A stretch of DNA of 64,000 nucleotides, taken from assembly GCF_000412695.1 (NCBI RefSeq), contig NC_021499.1:6014001-6078000 (forward strand), given 5' to 3'. Both the position numbers and the translations under genes were made by a program. The DNA comes from Pseudomonas resinovorans NBRC 106553 (lineage in GTDB: Bacteria; Pseudomonadota; Gammaproteobacteria; Pseudomonadales; Pseudomonadaceae). Shown piece after piece: positions 54,172 to 64,000 of the stretch. The notes beneath the pieces were generated by a model. That model was not told the origin of the DNA. It made no database searches and saw nothing but the letters and a program-made list of their open reading frames with translations. How positions within the stretch are numbered: the first letter of the stretch is position 1; each line of letters starts with the position of its first letter.

Positions 54172-56016
54172 ATGCCGCACTCTCATCCCGCCTGGCTGGT
54201 CCGAACGCTACTCGCCCTGTTCCTGCTGGCGCTGTGCGGCACCAGCCTGCTGCTCTGGAAAAAGCTGGAGGACGCCCAGGCGGATCGCATCCGTGACCGC
54301 GTCGGCTTCCAGGCACGCAGCCTGGCCACTGAACTGCAGACCAACCTCATCGATGAAGTCGAGGGTCTGCGCCGCATGGCCCTGCTGTGGAACCACCGAG
54401 GACGGATTCCCCGTGACGAGTGGACCCTGGAAGTCAATTTCGCCCTGGACCACTTCCCCGGCTACCAGTCCATCCAGTGGATGGGCCCGGACCTGCACAT
54501 GCGCTGGGTGCTGCCCGAGCAGGGCAACGAAGCGGCGCTCAACTTCCGCCTGACCCGCAACCATCCCAACTTCAATCTCGCCATGCAGGCCAAGGCCGAA
54601 GGCCAGGCGCAGCTGTCCAACAGCGTTTCCCTGGTCCAGGGCGGCAGTGGCTTCGTCCTCTACACCCCGCTGTTCATTGCCAACGCACAGGGCGAACGGA
54701 CCTTCGACGGTTTTCTCCAGGGCGTGTTCCGCGTCAAACCCCTGATGAACCAGTTGCTCGGCAGTCTCGACAACCGCGATTTCAGCGTCGTCCTGCTGGA
54801 GTCCGGCCAGCCGATCTACCAGCAGGAACAGCCGGGCAGCCTGGCGGCGCTGAGCCAGCGCGTACCCCTCGAACTGCTCAACAACCGCAACTTCGCCCTG
54901 CAACTCGCGCCCACCCGCAAGCTGGTGGAAGCCCTCAGCTCGCCGCTGCCGCAAGTGGTGCTCGGCGCCAGCCTGCTCACCAGCCTGCTGCTGGTCGCGG
55001 CCCTCGCCCTGGCACTGGAGAACGCCCGCCGCGCCAGCGCGCTGCAAGCGGGCAACCGGCGCCTGAACGAGGAGGTCAAGCAACGCGAGCTCGCCGAGCA
55101 GGGCCTGCGCGACAGTCGCCAACGCCTGCAGCTGGTGCTCGATCTCACCGGCTCCAGCCAGGACGGGCTGTTCATCCTCGACCTCGCCAACCGCGAGATC
55201 CTCCATATGAACCGGGCCACCCATGCCAGCCTGGACTACAGCGCCGAGGACTTTCGCCAACTGCTCAAGGACGATCCGGAACAGCTCCTGCCCGGCTTCC
55301 ACTCCTGGCTGGAGTTGGTCCGCCAGGCGCAGCGGGACGGCGACTCCAGCATCTTCCAGCGGGAGATGCGTCACGCCGACAGCAGCCTGCAGCCCGCGGA
55401 GATCAGCGCCCAGCTGGTCACCCTGAATGGCCGCGACTACCTGATCGGGGTTTCCCGCGACAACCGCGAGCGCCTGGAGCTGGAAGCGCGCCTTCAGCGC
55501 CTGTCCCAGCAGGACGGCCTGACCGGCCTCTACAACCGCCGCTACTTCGACCGCCAGCTCAACGGCGAATGGCGGCGCCTGCGTCGTCTCGGTGCGCCGC
55601 TGGCGCTACTGATGCTGGATGTGGATCACTTCAAGGCCTACAACGACGGCTTCGGTCACCAGGCGGGGGACGACGCCCTGCGCAAGGTATCCCAGGCGCT
55701 GCAGAACAGCCTGCGGCGTGAAGGCGACGTGGCCTGCCGCTACGGTGGCGAGGAGTTCGCCATCATCCTCGCCAACACCGATGAAACCGGTGCGCGGCAC
55801 GTCGCCGATCGCGTGATGGAGGAAATCGCCGCGCTGGCCATCGAACACCCCAGCAGCCCGACCGGGCGGCTGACCCTCAGCATCGGCATGGCGATTTCCG
55901 ACCCGGCCCGCGAAGACCAGCCCGACAGCCTGGTTTCACGCAGCGACGCCGCGCTCTACCGGGCCAAGCGCGAAGGCCGCAACCGCACCTGCCTGTGGGA
56001 GAAGGATCAGGGCTGA
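54172..56016 (+). CDS. CHASE-PAS-GGDEF diguanylate cyclase
   Basis: A 614-residue inner-membrane sensor. TM1 is at about 10-30. The periplasmic CHASE domain is at 45-200 (GLRRMALLWN, DHFPGYQSIQWMGPDLHMRWVLP). TM2 is near 260-283 (VVLGASLLTSLLLVAALALAL). A PAS module is at about 310-440, and the GGDEF domain at 445-610 has RYGGEEF (near 525) intact plus an upstream REGD fitting the inhibitory I-site. It should make c-di-GMP in response to a periplasmic ligand. ATG 54172 follows GGGGA; an in-frame ATG at 54142 is an alternative. Its last 10 bases overlap the convergent gene at 56007. Confidence 0.9.
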   Translation: MPHSHPAWLVRTLLALFLLALCGTSLLLWKKLEDAQADRIRDRVGFQARSLATELQTNLIDEVEGLRRMALLWNHRGRIPRDEWTLEVNFALDHFPGYQSIQWMGPDLHMRWVLPEQGNEAALNFRLTRNHPNFNLAMQAKAEGQAQLSNSVSLVQGGSGFVLYTPLFIANAQGERTFDGFLQGVFRVKPLMNQLLGSLDNRDFSVVLLESGQPIYQQEQPGSLAALSQRVPLELLNNRNFALQLAPTRKLVEALSSPLPQVVLGASLLTSLLLVAALALALENARRASALQAGNRRLNEEVKQRELAEQGLRDSRQRLQLVLDLTGSSQDGLFILDLANREILHMNRATHASLDYSAEDFRQLLKDDPEQLLPGFHSWLELVRQAQRDGDSSIFQREMRHADSSLQPAEISAQLVTLNGRDYLIGVSRDNRERLELEARLQRLSQQDGLTGLYNRRYFDRQLNGEWRRLRRLGAPLALLMLDVDHFKAYNDGFGHQAGDDALRKVSQALQNSLRREGDVACRYGGEEFAIILANTDETGARHVADRVMEEIAALAIEHPSSPTGRLTLSIGMAISDPAREDQPDSLVSRSDAALYRAKREGRNRTCLWEKDQG

Positions 56017-56423
56017 ATGATCAGGTTGTTGAACAGCAGGTCGTCCACCAGGGGCGCGCCTTCCTCGCTGTTTAGAACCTGCTGCACCTGCTTGAGGGCT
56101 TCCTGACGGAGTTTTTCCTTGGAGTCGGACGAGTTCAGGGTCTCGTCCGACTGCTGGGAGAACAGCATCACCAGCTGGTTGCGGATCAGCGGCTCGTGGC
56201 GGGTGACCTTGTCCTGGGCTTCGGGGCCGGTGACCCGCAGCGAGATGTCCGCCTTGTAGTACTTCAGCCGCGGCCCCGGTCCATAGTTGCCCACCAGGGA
56301 AGGCACCAGGTCGATGTAGGCCACCTTGGGGGCCTCGCCTTCCTTGGCTTCCTCCTGGGCCATGGCCAACAGTGGGAAGGTCAGGGCCAGCAGCAGTGCA
56401 GTCAGTCTTTTCACCTGGGTCAT
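56007..56423 (-). CDS. Secreted FliL-like protein
   Basis: A 138-residue protein beginning with a cleavable-looking signal peptide (MTQVKRLTALLLALTFPLLAMA, cleavage near 22). The mature part (VAYIDLVPSLVGNYG, RLKYYKADISLRV, RHEPLIRNQLVMLFSQQ, REEALKQVQQVLN-type helix) resembles the soluble domain of the flagellar stator protein FliL. Unlike FliL it has no membrane anchor before the domain and no flagellar genes nearby. It overlaps the cyclase gene tail-to-tail. A flagellar role is uncertain. Confidence 0.78.
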   Translation of the reverse strand: MTQVKRLTALLLALTFPLLAMAQEEAKEGEAPKVAYIDLVPSLVGNYGPGPRLKYYKADISLRVTGPEAQDKVTRHEPLIRNQLVMLFSQQSDETLNSSDSKEKLRQEALKQVQQVLNSEEGAPLVDDLLFNNLIIQP

Positions 56424-56589
56424 CCTCAGCTCGAATGGCGCCTAGCATAGCCACAGCGGCGGCCGGCCCCAAGACCCGCGTTTATGCAGGCCCATCAGGC
56501 GCAGCCATGCTGATTGACCCACCCGCCCCCCCACCTACACTGCAAGGCCACATGCCCGGGGCCGACGCCCCACGCCAAGGAGCTCCGCG

Positions 56590-57567
56590 ATGAAAGCCGT
56601 TCTGTGCAAAGCCTTCGGTCCCGCCGATACCCTGGTGCTGGAGGAAGTCGCCAGCCCCGAGCCGAAGAAGAATGAAATCCTCATCGACGTGCATGCCGCG
56701 GCGGTCAACTTTCCCGACACCCTGATCATCGAAGGCAAGTACCAGTTCAAGCCGCCCTTCCCCTTCTCCCCGGGCGGTGAAGCAGCCGGCGTGGTCGCGG
56801 CCGTCGGCGAGAAAGTCAGCCACCTCAAGCCCGGCGACCGGGTGATGGCGCTGACCGGCTGGGGCAGTTTCGCCGAGCAGGTGGCGGTGCCCGCCTATAA
56901 CGTGATGCCGATTCCCAAGGGTGTCGACTTCAACTCCGCCGCCGCCTTCGGCATGACCTACGGCACCTCGATGCACGCCCTGAAGCAGCGCGCCAACCTG
57001 CAACCCGGGGAAACCCTGCTGGTGCTCGGCGCCTCCGGCGGCGTCGGCCTGGCCGCGGTGGAGATCGGCAAGGCAATGGGGGCGCGGGTGATCGCCGCCG
57101 CCAGCAGCGCGGAAAAACTCGAAGTGGCCAAGGCCGCCGGCGCCGATGCGCTGATCAACTACAGCGAGGAAAACCTCAAGGACCGCGTCAAGGAACTCAC
57201 CGGCGGCCAGGGTGCCGACGTGATCTACGACCCGGTGGGTGGCGACCTGTTCGATGCCGCCGTACGCGCGATCAACTGGAACGGCCGCCTGCTGGTGGTG
57301 GGCTTCGCCAGTGGCCGCATCCCCGAGCTGCCGGTGAACCTGGCACTGCTCAAGGGCGCTTCGGTGGTCGGCGTGTTCTGGGGTTCCTTCGCCCAACGCC
57401 AGCCCCAGGACAACCTGGCCAACTTCCAGCAGCTGTTCGCCTGGTACGCCGAGGGCAAGCTCAAGCCGCTGGTGTCGCAGACCTTCCCGCTGGAGCGGGC
57501 CGGCGAGGCGATCAACGCCCTGGCCAGCCGCCAGGCCGTGGGCAAGGTGGTGGTGGAGGTTCGCTGA
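56590..57567 (+). CDS. NADPH:quinone oxidoreductase / MDR family
   Basis: A 325-residue medium-chain oxidoreductase of the quinone reductase type. AAVNFPDTLIIEGKY and PFSPGGEAAGVVAAVGEKV are the N-terminal signatures. LLVLGASGGVGLAAVEIGKAMGARVIA is the NADPH-binding Rossmann motif. DVIYDPVGGDLFDAAVRAINWNGRLLVVGFASG is the later MDR block. No zinc ligands are seen, as expected for quinone reductases. AAGGAG lies 7 nt before the ATG. A strong bidirectional terminator follows at 57600-57625. Confidence 0.9.
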   Translation: MKAVLCKAFGPADTLVLEEVASPEPKKNEILIDVHAAAVNFPDTLIIEGKYQFKPPFPFSPGGEAAGVVAAVGEKVSHLKPGDRVMALTGWGSFAEQVAVPAYNVMPIPKGVDFNSAAAFGMTYGTSMHALKQRANLQPGETLLVLGASGGVGLAAVEIGKAMGARVIAAASSAEKLEVAKAAGADALINYSEENLKDRVKELTGGQGADVIYDPVGGDLFDAAVRAINWNGRLLVVGFASGRIPELPVNLALLKGASVVGVFWGSFAQRQPQDNLANFQQLFAWYAEGKLKPLVSQTFPLERAGEAINALASRQAVGKVVVEVR

Positions 57568-57599
57568 GGACCGCCCCGGCGCGCGCAGCGCACCCTACG

Positions 57600-57625
57600 A
57601 AAAAGCCGCCCTCGGGCGGCTTTTT
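57600..57625. terminator. Bidirectional intrinsic terminator
   Basis: AAAAAGCCGCC-ctcg-GGCGGCTTTTT serves both the plus-strand oxidoreductase gene (33 bp away) and the minus-strand reductase gene ending at 57629. Confidence 0.9.
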
Positions 57626-57628
57626 CAT

Positions 57629-58597
57629 TCAGGAACGTGGTGCGTAGGCGAATACGTCGGCACGCATCTGGTGGGCATCCATCCCCGCCGCCACCAGGGC
57701 GTCCAGGGTGGCGTAGACCATGGCGGGCGAGCCGCTGGCGTAGACCCGCAGCGTGCCCAGGTCCGGGAAGTCCTCGCAAACCGCCTCGTGCAGCAGGCCG
57801 CAACGCCCCTGCCAGCCACACTGGTCGCTGACCACCTGGTGCAGGAACAGGTTGGGCAGGCGCCGCCACTCGTCCCAATGGGCCAGCTCGTAGAAATCCT
57901 CCGGTCGACGCACGCCCCAGTAGAGGTGCACCGGGTACTTGAAGCCGGCGGCGCGGCAATGCTCGATCAGGCTGTGCATCTGGCCCATGCCGGTGCCGGC
58001 GGCGATCAGCACCAGCGGCCCTTCGGGCAGTTCCGCCAGGTGGGTATCGCCGAAGGGCATCTTCACCCGTGCCATGCCGCCACGCTGCAGTTGCTCCAGC
58101 AGTGCCAGGGCGCTGTTCTCGCGGGCCAGGATATGCACCTCGATGTCGCGCCCGGCGCTGGGCGCCGAGGCCATGGAGAAGGCCGACGACTCGCCGTCCT
58201 CACGCTCGATCAGCAGGTACTGGCCGGCGTGGTAGCGCGGTGGCTTGCCGGCCGGCGCACGCAGGCGCACGCGCCAGACATCGCCGCCCACCGCCACGCA
58301 CTCGCTGACCTGACAGTTAAGGCTGCGCACCGGCAGTTCCCCCGGCGCCAGCACGCCATCCCAGTGCAACACGCAGTCTTCCAGCGGCTCGGCCAGGCAG
58401 GTAAACAGCTCGCCCTGGGCCAGCTCGACGCCGTCCTGGCGTACCCGGCCCTCCACCAGCAACGCCGCGCAGATATGGCAATTGCCATTGCGGCAGCTCT
58501 GAGGGCACTCGTAGCCCAAGCGTCGGGCGGCATCCAGGATGCGCTCACTGGGCTCCGTGTGGATTACCGCGCCCGAAGGTTGCAGGGTGACACGCAT
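57629..58597 (-). CDS. Ferredoxin-domain flavin reductase
   Basis: A 322-residue iron-sulfur flavoprotein. The N-terminal 2Fe-2S ferredoxin domain (1-90) has the ligands CPQSCRNGNCHIC and a later Cys in FTCLAEP. An FAD-binding domain (about 95-195) has PPRYHAGQYLLIE and SSAFSMASAP. An NAD(P)-binding domain follows (VLIAAGTGMGQMHSLIEHC, HLYWGVRRPEDFY). This is the CDP-6-deoxy-delta-3,4-glucoseen reductase/phenol-hydroxylase-reductase architecture. It overlaps the ubiD stop by ATGA, so both are made together; it may supply reduced flavin or electrons to the ubiD/ubiX system (inference). Confidence 0.88.
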   Translation of the reverse strand: MRVTLQPSGAVIHTEPSERILDAARRLGYECPQSCRNGNCHICAALLVEGRVRQDGVELAQGELFTCLAEPLEDCVLHWDGVLAPGELPVRSLNCQVSECVAVGGDVWRVRLRAPAGKPPRYHAGQYLLIEREDGESSAFSMASAPSAGRDIEVHILARENSALALLEQLQRGGMARVKMPFGDTHLAELPEGPLVLIAAGTGMGQMHSLIEHCRAAGFKYPVHLYWGVRRPEDFYELAHWDEWRRLPNLFLHQVVSDQCGWQGRCGLLHEAVCEDFPDLGTLRVYASGSPAMVYATLDALVAAGMDAHQMRADVFAYAPRS

Positions 58598-60063
58598 CAA
58601 TCGATTCCCAGAGAAGACCAAAGCTCATCGACACGGCGCTTGACCGCTTCGTCCTGGACGATCACCCGGCCCCATTCGCGGCTGGTTTCGCCGGGCCACT
58701 TGTTGGTGGCGTCCAGGCCCATTTTCGAGCCGAGGCCGGAAACGGGCGAGGCGAAGTCCAGGTAGTCGATCGGCGTGTTGTCGATCATCACGGTGTCACG
58801 CTTGGGGTCCATGCGCGTGGTGATGGCCCAGATCACGTCGTTCCAGTCCCGCGCATTGACGTCGTCGTCGGTGACGATGACGAACTTGGTGTACATGAAC
58901 TGCCGCAGGAACGACCAGACACCGAGCATGACGCGCTTGGCGTGGCCCGGGTACTGCTTCTTCATGGTCACCACCGCCATGCGGTAGGAACAGCCTTCCG
59001 GCGGCAGGTAGAAGTCGGTGATCTCGGGGAACTGCTTCTGCAGGATCGGCACGAAGACTTCGTTCAGCGCCACGCCGAGGATCGCCGGCTCATCCGGCGG
59101 CCGGCCGGTGTAGGTGCTGTGGTAGATCGGCTTTTGCCGGCGGGTGATGCGCTCCACGGTGAACACCGGGAAGCGGTCCACTTCGTTGTAGTAGCCGGTG
59201 TGGTCGCCATAGGGACCTTCGTCGGCCATCTCGCCGGGATGGATCACGCCTTCCAGCACGATCTCGGCGCTCGCCGGGACCTGCAGGTCGGAACCGATGG
59301 CCTTGACCAGCTCGGTGCGGTGGCCACGCAGGAGGCCGGCGAAGGCGTATTCGGAGAGGGTGTCGGGCACCGGGGTGACGGCACCGAGGATGGTCGCCGG
59401 ATCAGCGCCCAGCGCCACGCATACCGGGTAGGGCTGGTCCGGGTACTTCTGGCACCACTCGCGGTAATCCAGCGCGCCGCCACGGTGGCTCAGCCAGCGC
59501 ATGATCACCTTGTTGCGGCCGATCACCTGCTGGCGATAGATGCCGAGGTTCTGCCGCTCCTTGTTCGGGCCACGGGTGATGGTCAGGCCCCAGGTAATCA
59601 GCGGCGCCACGTCACCCGGCCAGCAGTGCTGGATCGGCAGCTTGCCGAGGTCGACATCGTCGCCCTCCTCCACCACTTCATGGCAAGGCGCATCCTTGAG
59701 CACCTTGGGTGCCATGGCGATGACCTTCTTGAAGATCGGCAGCTTGGACCAGGCGTCCTTCAGCCCCTTGGGCGGCTCGGGTTCCTTGAGGAAGGCCAGC
59801 AGCTTGCCGATCTCGCGCAACTCGCCGACATCCTCGGCGCCCATCCCCAGGGCCACGCGGCCAGGGGTGCCGAAGAGGTTGCCGAGTACCGGGATGTCGA
59901 AGCCGGTAGGCTTTTCAAAAAGCAGCGCCGGGCCTTGCTTGCGCAGGGTGCGGTCGCAGATTTCGGTCATTTCCAGGACTGTGGAAACCGGCGTGGCGAT
60001 GCGCTTGAGCTCGCCACGCTGTTCCAGGCCACTGATGAATTCGCGCAGATCGCGATACTGCAT
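58597..60063 (-). CDS. ubiD: 3-octaprenyl-4-hydroxybenzoate decarboxylase
   Basis: A 488-residue prenylated-FMN-dependent decarboxylase of ubiquinone synthesis. [22 protein letters not shown] is the family N-terminus. [52 protein letters not shown] and [12 protein letters not shown] line the cofactor site, and [28 protein letters not shown] closes it. Length matches UbiD. AGAGG lies 7 nt before ATG 60063. The partner prenyltransferase gene ubiX is not in the window. Confidence 0.96.
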   Translation of the reverse strand: MQYRDLREFISGLEQRGELKRIATPVSTVLEMTEICDRTLRKQGPALLFEKPTGFDIPVLGNLFGTPGRVALGMGAEDVGELREIGKLLAFLKEPEPPKGLKDAWSKLPIFKKVIAMAPKVLKDAPCHEVVEEGDDVDLGKLPIQHCWPGDVAPLITWGLTITRGPNKERQNLGIYRQQVIGRNKVIMRWLSHRGGALDYREWCQKYPDQPYPVCVALGADPATILGAVTPVPDTLSEYAFAGLLRGHRTELVKAIGSDLQVPASAEIVLEGVIHPGEMADEGPYGDHTGYYNEVDRFPVFTVERITRRQKPIYHSTYTGRPPDEPAILGVALNEVFVPILQKQFPEITDFYLPPEGCSYRMAVVTMKKQYPGHAKRVMLGVWSFLRQFMYTKFVIVTDDDVNARDWNDVIWAITTRMDPKRDTVMIDNTPIDYLDFASPVSGLGSKMGLDATNKWPGETSREWGRVIVQDEAVKRRVDELWSSLGID

Positions 60064-60150
60064 GCTTGAGCCTCTTGGGGCGTGCAGGTCGGGGCGCAAA
60101 GTTTAGCGCCGAACTGGGTTATTCAGAAGGACAAAGGGCCATCGCAGAAA

Positions 60151-60180
60151 CACAAAGGCCGGGTTTCCCCGGCCTTTGTG
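60151..60180 (-). terminator. Intrinsic terminator of rho
   Basis: CAAAGGCCGGG-GAAA-CCCGGCCTTTG with a following TGTTTC lies just beyond the rho stop on the minus strand, separating rho from ubiD. Confidence 0.85.
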
Positions 60181-60193
60181 GCACATCCAAGAC

Positions 60194-61453
<1,260 letters not shown>

Positions 61454-61642
61454 AGGAATGACGTAGATAGATATGGAGGAGGGAAAGCGTTTAGCTTTAG
61501 AGGCCGCGCCGCAGAGAAGGCGACAGGATCGCTGTGCTTATTCGAATTGGAGTGCATCGGCGACGGCGTGGAGGGCTGCACAGAAATGGCAGCGGTCCCG
61601 AATGTAACACCGGCGCTACGGGGAGTCTAGTGCTGTTCCATG

Positions 61643-61671
61643 AAAAAGCCCCGCACTTGGCGGGGCTTTTT
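61643..61671 (-). terminator. Intrinsic terminator of trxA
   Basis: AAAAAGCCCCG-cacttgg-CGGGGCTTTTT is about 50 bp past the trxA stop. It is symmetric and can act in both directions. Confidence 0.88.
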
Positions 61672-61719
61672 CGTGACGCTGTAAATGCTGCTTCGGCGGC
61701 CTGGAAAGACCGCGCGGAA

Positions 61720-62046
61720 TCAGATGTTGGCGTCGAGGAAGGCGGCCAGCTGGGACTTGGACAGGGCGCCTACCTTGGTGGCTTCGACGTTGCCGTTCTT
61801 GAACAGCATCAGGGTCGGGATGCCACGCACGCCGTACTTCGGCGGGGTGTCCTGGTTCTCGTCGATGTTCAGCTTGCAGACCTTGAGTTTGCCTTGGTAG
61901 TCCTTGGAGATTTCGTCAAGGACAGGTGCAATCATCTTGCACGGACCGCACCACTCAGCCCAGTAGTCGACCAGCACCGCGCCGTCGGCCTTGAGCACGT
62001 CCTGCTCGAAGCTGGCATCGGTGACATTGGTGATGAATTCGCTCAT
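61720..62046 (-). CDS. trxA: Thioredoxin 1
   Basis: A 108-residue cytoplasmic disulfide reductant. The active site is [14 protein letters not shown], with Cys33 and Cys36. [14 protein letters not shown] holds the conserved cis-proline. ATG 62046 gives [13 protein letters not shown], and GGAG lies 8 nt upstream; the open frame continues upstream without similarity. A TATGAT -10 lies at 62086-62091 on the minus strand. It is upstream of rho, the usual Pseudomonas order. Confidence 0.97.
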   Translation of the reverse strand: MSEFITNVTDASFEQDVLKADGAVLVDYWAEWCGPCKMIAPVLDEISKDYQGKLKVCKLNIDENQDTPPKYGVRGIPTLMLFKNGNVEATKVGALSKSQLAAFLDANI

Positions 62047-62393
62047 GGAAGGATCTCCGTGGTTCGGAAGCAAAAAAGTGGAGCCATCATAGCCCGGCTT
62101 TTCCGCGACCGAAAGCAGGGCGCGATTGAGCTTTGCTATGGGAAGCCGGTGCAAAACTCATTGATCGCCCCGCGCGGGGCGCAACAGGCCTCCAGACGGC
62201 CCGCCACCGCCGGTTGACGCGCGACTGTCATATCCCACCTATAGTTTGCACAGCCAGCTATCGGCATGAAAAAGCCGTATCCACCCGCCCCCTTGCCGGT
62301 CACGCCAACCTGGCACGGACGTACCGCTATTCGCATTGGCGCGACCGGGCAACCGTGGCAGGATTGCGCGGTTCAGCCTCGAGACCCGAAACC
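62047..62393. promoter_or_regulatory. Divergent trxA/ppx promoter region
   Basis: No gene is seen in 347 bases. On the minus strand TATGAT (62086-62091) with a poor TTTCGG 17 bases upstream should serve trxA. On the plus strand, near 62213-62246, TTGACG and TATAGT are 20 bases apart, and CTGTCAT lies between them; this heptamer is one half of a PhoB box, but the second half is degenerate. ppx would then have a leader of about 140 bases. Confidence 0.5.
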
Positions 62394-63896
62394 ATGCCGC
62401 AAAAGCCCGCCGAAATTCCGTCCCTGATCGCCGCCATCGACCTCGGCTCGAACAGCTTCCACATGGTGGTGGCCAAGGCCGACCACGGTGAGATCCGCAT
62501 CCTGGAACGGCTCGGCGACAAGGTGCAATTGGCGGCGGGCCTGGACGAGGCGCGCAATCTCAGCGAAGAGTCCATGCAGCGCGGCATCGATTGCCTGCGC
62601 CGTTTCGCCCAGATGATCGCCGGCCTGCCGGAAGGCGCCGTGCGCATCGTCGGCACCAACGCCCTGCGCGAGGCACACAACCGCGCCGAATTCATCCGCC
62701 GCGCCGAGGAAGTGCTCGGCCACCCGGTGGAAGTCATCTCCGGCCGCGAGGAAGCGCGCCTGATCTATCTGGGCGTCTCCCACACCCTGCCGGACACCCC
62801 CGGCCGCCGCCTGGTGGCGGACATCGGCGGCGGCAGCACCGAATTCATCATCGGCCAGCGCTTCGAGTCGCAGCTGCGGGAAAGCCTGCAGATGGGTTGC
62901 GTCAGCTATACCCAGCGCTACTTCCGCGACGGCAAGATCACCCCGGCGCGTTACGCGCAGGCCTATACCGCCGCCCGCCTGGAGCTGATGGGAATCGAGT
63001 ACAGCCTGCGCCGCCTCGGCTGGCAGGAAGCGGTGGGCGCCTCCGGCACCATCCGCGCCGTGGGCCTGGCGATCCAGGCTGCGGGCCTGGGCAGCGGCGA
63101 GATCAACCCGGAAGGCCTGGCCTGGCTCAAGCGCAAGCTGTTCAAGCTGGGGGACGTGGAAAAGCTCGACCTCGACGGCATCAAGCCGGACCGCCGACCG
63201 ATCTTCCCGGCCGGCCTGGCGATCGCCGAGGCGATCTTCGAGGCCCTCGAACTCAAGCACATGACCCATTCCGAAGGCGCCCTGCGCGAAGGCGTGCTCT
63301 ACGACCTGCTGGGCCGCCACCACCACGAGGATGTTCGCGAGCGCACCCTCAGCGCGCTGATGGAGCGCTGCCATGTGGACCTGGAACAGGCGGCGCGTGT
63401 CGAGGCCAAGGCCCTCTCGGCGCTGGAACAGGTGGCCGACAGCTGGGGCCTGGACGACGACTGGCACCGTGACCTGCTGCTGTGGGGCGCGCGCGTCCAC
63501 GAGATCGGCATGGACATCGCCCACTACCACTACCACAAGCACGGCGCCTACCTGATCGAGCACTCGGACCTGGCCGGTTTCTCCCGCCAGGACCAACTGA
63601 TGCTGGCCCTTCTGGTGCGCGGCCATCGCCGCAACATCCCCAAGGACCGCTTCGCCGAGTTCGGCGAGGAAGGCGTGAAGCTGCTGCGCCTGTGCGTGCT
63701 GCTGCGCTTCGCCATCCTCTTCCACCATATCCGTGGCACGTCGGCCATGCCCAAGGTGCAGCTCAAGGCGGCCGGCAACAGCCTGGAAGTGCAGTTCCCG
63801 AAGGACTGGCTGGAGGCCAACCCGCTGACCCAAGCCGACTTCCAGCAGGAAGTCGACTGGTTGAAACGCATCGACTTCGTCCTCAAGGTGCGCTGA
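62394..63896 (+). CDS. ppx: Exopolyphosphatase
   Basis: A 500-residue Ppx/GppA-type enzyme removing terminal phosphates from polyphosphate. The actin-like fold has [19 protein letters not shown] (phosphate 1 loop, residue 8 on), [14 protein letters not shown] and [15 protein letters not shown] (phosphate 2). [10 protein letters not shown] follows. The C-terminal HD-like part has [36 protein letters not shown] 62394 gives the family N-terminus; upstream open frame is ignored. It is convergent with ppk. Confidence 0.95.
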   Translation: MPQKPAEIPSLIAAIDLGSNSFHMVVAKADHGEIRILERLGDKVQLAAGLDEARNLSEESMQRGIDCLRRFAQMIAGLPEGAVRIVGTNALREAHNRAEFIRRAEEVLGHPVEVISGREEARLIYLGVSHTLPDTPGRRLVADIGGGSTEFIIGQRFESQLRESLQMGCVSYTQRYFRDGKITPARYAQAYTAARLELMGIEYSLRRLGWQEAVGASGTIRAVGLAIQAAGLGSGEINPEGLAWLKRKLFKLGDVEKLDLDGIKPDRRPIFPAGLAIAEAIFEALELKHMTHSEGALREGVLYDLLGRHHHEDVRERTLSALMERCHVDLEQAARVEAKALSALEQVADSWGLDDDWHRDLLLWGARVHEIGMDIAHYHYHKHGAYLIEHSDLAGFSRQDQLMLALLVRGHRRNIPKDRFAEFGEEGVKLLRLCVLLRFAILFHHIRGTSAMPKVQLKAAGNSLEVQFPKDWLEANPLTQADFQQEVDWLKRIDFVLKVR

Positions 63897-63930
63897 AGCG
63901 CGGCCGGGAGCAGTCATCCCGCCAATGAAA

Positions 63931-63952
63931 AACGGGGCCCGAAGGCCCCGTT
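63931..63952. terminator. Bidirectional terminator between ppx and ppk
   Basis: AACGGGGCC-CGAA-GGCCCCGTT is a perfect hairpin with short A/T flanks, placed between two convergent genes. Confidence 0.8.
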
Positions 63953-63965
63953 CCGCTGTCCGCGA

Positions 63966-64000
63966 TCAGCGTACGCTGACCGGCAGGTTGGTCAGCTTGT
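63966..64000 (-). CDS. ppk: Polyphosphate kinase, extreme C-terminus
   Basis: Only the last 11 codons are present (KLTNLPVSVR then TGA, minus strand). The identification rests mainly on position: ppk is convergent with ppx next to trxA and rho in pseudomonads. The sequence alone could not prove it. Confidence 0.55.
   Translation of the reverse strand, partial: KLTNLPVSVR

Overview
The window is a contiguous piece of a GC-rich Pseudomonas chromosome. Both the proteins and the gene order indicate this: pckA-hslO-hslR-rimB-rimK, amgR-amgS-tex, gshA, argE-argA, gcvT-gcvH-gcvP, ygfB-pepP-ubiH-visC, zapB-zapA-6S RNA-ygfA, ubiD, rho, trxA and ppx-ppk follow the order I recall for the PA5185-PA5242 part of P. 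aeruginosa PAO1. Intergenic REP-like repeats, and an octaheme cytochrome I do not place in PAO1, suggest a non-aeruginosa species of that broad group (inference). I see no tRNA, rRNA, insertion sequence, prophage or CRISPR array.

Layout. Positions 1-760 hold the start of a minus-strand protein built of about 54-residue repeats, followed by the serine/threonine transporter sstT. Positions 2477-8176 hold a minus-strand fatty-acid-type cluster (3-hydroxyacyl-CoA dehydrogenase, acyl-CoA dehydrogenase, iron alcohol dehydrogenase, hotdog thioesterase) with a divergent LysR regulator. Positions 8375-15877 hold a nitroreductase, a RecQ helicase, pckA, the heat-shock proteins Hsp33 and Hsp15, and the rimB-rimK pair. 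Positions 16106-22315 hold a four-PAS GGDEF-EAL protein, a 127-bp nested palindrome and the AmgS/AmgR two-component system. Positions 22536-29695 hold tex, a thioesterase, gshA, argA and argE.

Positions 29834-39564 are more mixed: a CYTH-CHAD phosphatase, a DUF502 membrane protein, an Lrp regulator divergent from a small ACT-like protein, an orphan GspE/PilB ATPase, an SPFH/NfeD pair, a lipoprotein, an octaheme cytochrome fused to HEAT/TPR repeats, and a DUF2388 protein. Positions 39590-47165 hold the glycine cleavage operon, ending in a strongly structured RNA segment with an intrinsic terminator, and an iron(III) ABC importer without its ATPase. Positions 47296-53294 hold the ubiquinone hydroxylase/aminopeptidase operon and the divergent zapB-zapA-6S RNA-ygfA block. 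Positions 53337-64000 hold a 43-residue membrane protein, an EVE protein, a CHASE-PAS-GGDEF cyclase overlapping a secreted FliL-like protein, a quinone oxidoreductase, ubiD with a ferredoxin-type reductase, rho, trxA, ppx and the tail of ppk.

Most of the window is housekeeping metabolism, redox and stress functions. The least explained parts are the octaheme HEAT/TPR cytochrome, the orphan secretion ATPase, the structured RNA after gcvP, the long palindrome after amgS, and the repeat protein at the left edge. Starts were chosen by Shine-Dalgarno (SD) spacing and family alignment; several differ from the longest open frame, including TTG starts for rimB and gshA and GTG starts for the LysR regulator and the iron permease.
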